From Flavobacterium sp. (GTDB lineage Bacteria; Bacteroidota; Bacteroidia; Flavobacteriales; Flavobacteriaceae): DNA of 12,762 nucleotides. Below, one piece after another: positions 12,112-12,762 of the stretch. The notes under the pieces are model-generated. The model saw only the letters and a program-made list of their open reading frames with translations. It was not told the origin of the DNA and did not search any database. Position 1 is the first letter of the stretch, and each line of letters opens with the position of its first letter. Where the stretch lies: the NCBI RefSeq assembly GCF_003525665.1, contig NZ_DQDX01000027.1, positions 1 through 12,762 of the forward strand. The letters are read 5' to 3'. The translations under genes and the position numbers were made by a program.

Positions 12112-12723
12112 TTATTTCTTTATTTGAGAAAATACAAAATACATTTCTGATGCTATTTGCAAACTGCGTTCGGCGTATTTTTCGTTCATTAAATCAGTTG
12201 CATCAAATGCCTTTGGATCATCATATTTTATTGGAAACCTGGCTTCTGCACCAAAAACCATTGGACAACCTTCATCGGCATTATTGCAAGTCATGATGGC
12301 TCCAAAATTACTTTTCGGATTAAAATCATCGAAATACGTTTTAGAAAAACAGATAATTGGATGTTGATTTTCATCAAATTTCACAGCATAAACTGGATTT
12401 TGCTCTTGGCTTAATTTCTGAATTTCAAATCCTTGATTTACTAAAGTTTCACCCACTTTTGGAAACATAGCAGTTGCTTCTGTTCCACCAGAATAGCAAA
12501 AAATATTTTTGATTCCGAAATGAAACGCCATTGTTTGTGCCCAAATTTGTGACAAATGACTTCTTCTGGAATTGTGAGTGCAAATAAAATTAAGACGAAT
12601 TTCTTCGTTAGCATTCACTTTGTTTTGAATGTAATCGATTAACGGATTCAAAACATCCTTTCGTTCGTTTGAAACTGCTATTTCAGTTAAAGATTGAATT
12701 GTTTTTGATAAATTTTCTAACAT
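12112..12723 (-). CDS. arsenate reductase-like low-molecular-weight phosphatase-fold protein
   Basis: Probably reduces arsenate to arsenite for the exporter encoded next to it. The 203-residue protein has the phosphatase P-loop CX5R at Cys48-Arg54 (CTHNSRR), close to CTGNSCR of thioredoxin-coupled arsenate reductases. It also has Cys146 and Cys153 (CNNADEGC), with the same six-residue spacing as the redox pair Cys82/Cys89 of the plasmid pI258 enzyme, and Asp168-Asp169-Pro170 (YDDP) as the general acid. It is about 70 residues longer than the 131-residue pI258 enzyme: an extra helical N-terminal part of about 40 residues, plus inserts such as 105-130. Databases often call such proteins protein-tyrosine-phosphatase; the Cys pair and the ACR3 neighbour favour arsenate reduction. 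The reading frame is open to the window edge, but the ATG at 12723 is the only good start. Confidence 0.85.
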   Translation of the reverse strand: MLENLSKTIQSLTEIAVSNERKDVLNPLIDYIQNKVNANEEIRLNFICTHNSRRSHLSQIWAQTMAFHFGIKNIFCYSGGTEATAMFPKVGETLVNQGFEIQKLSQEQNPVYAVKFDENQHPIICFSKTYFDDFNPKSNFGAIMTCNNADEGCPMVFGAEARFPIKYDDPKAFDATDLMNEKYAERSLQIASEMYFVFSQIKK

Positions 12724-12762
12724 GTTATTTCTGTTTATAATTCCAAAAAATAAAGTTTTGAG

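Noticed and set aside
12724..12762. End of an upstream gene such as an ArsR-type repressor
   Set aside because: All three minus-strand frames are open for much of these 39 bases, so no gene end can be chosen from so little sequence.

Overview
The window looks like a piece of a Flavobacterium-type chromosome (Bacteroidota, Flavobacteriaceae). The DNA is AT-rich, start codons lack clear Shine-Dalgarno sequences, and several genes have the Bacteroidota promoter word TAnnTTTG upstream. One secreted protein ends in a type IX secretion (T9SS) type A sorting domain. I see no rRNA, tRNA, CRISPR array, insertion sequence or phage gene, and no stretch over 300 bases lacks a gene.

Left part, plus strand (1-2441): a 2-Cys peroxiredoxin, a thioredoxin-like protein with an unusual WCGNC active site, and a small acidic protein form a thiol-peroxide defence cluster. 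It ends in a strong terminator at 1622-1652. A TauE/SafE-type membrane exporter follows, and its predicted promoter overlaps that terminator and sits so close to the ATG that the mRNA may be leaderless.

Middle part, minus strand (8606 down to 2438): a tripartite efflux operon of TolC-type outer-membrane protein, lipoprotein adaptor and 1064-residue RND permease, followed by a small YgaP/DUF2892-type membrane protein. The last gene runs tail to tail into the TauE/SafE gene with a 4-base overlap. The permease has the Asp-Asp pair of proton-driven drug-type RND pumps rather than the signature of metal pumps, and its substrate cannot be read from the sequence. The YgaP-like and TauE/SafE neighbours make a link to sulfur or thiol stress plausible, but this is inference.

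Right part, minus strand (12723 down to 8743): an arsenate-reductase-like phosphatase and an ACR3 arsenite exporter are separated by 4 bases. Two small exported Cys-rich proteins and a secreted Kelch-like T9SS cargo protein follow.

Two things stand out. (1) A 16-bp near-palindrome, 14/16 identical at 8659-8674 and 11048-11063, sits exactly 21 bases upstream of a -7 box in two promoters: that of the efflux operon and that of the Cys-rich protein gene. The geometry, centred near -40.5, is that of a Crp/Fnr-type activator, so one regulator may join the efflux pump and the small Cys-protein genes. (2) Five intergenic gaps are filled with short degenerate tandem repeats of 7-8 bases, most starting at or next to a stop codon. 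One octamer family precedes two unrelated start codons in the same orientation.
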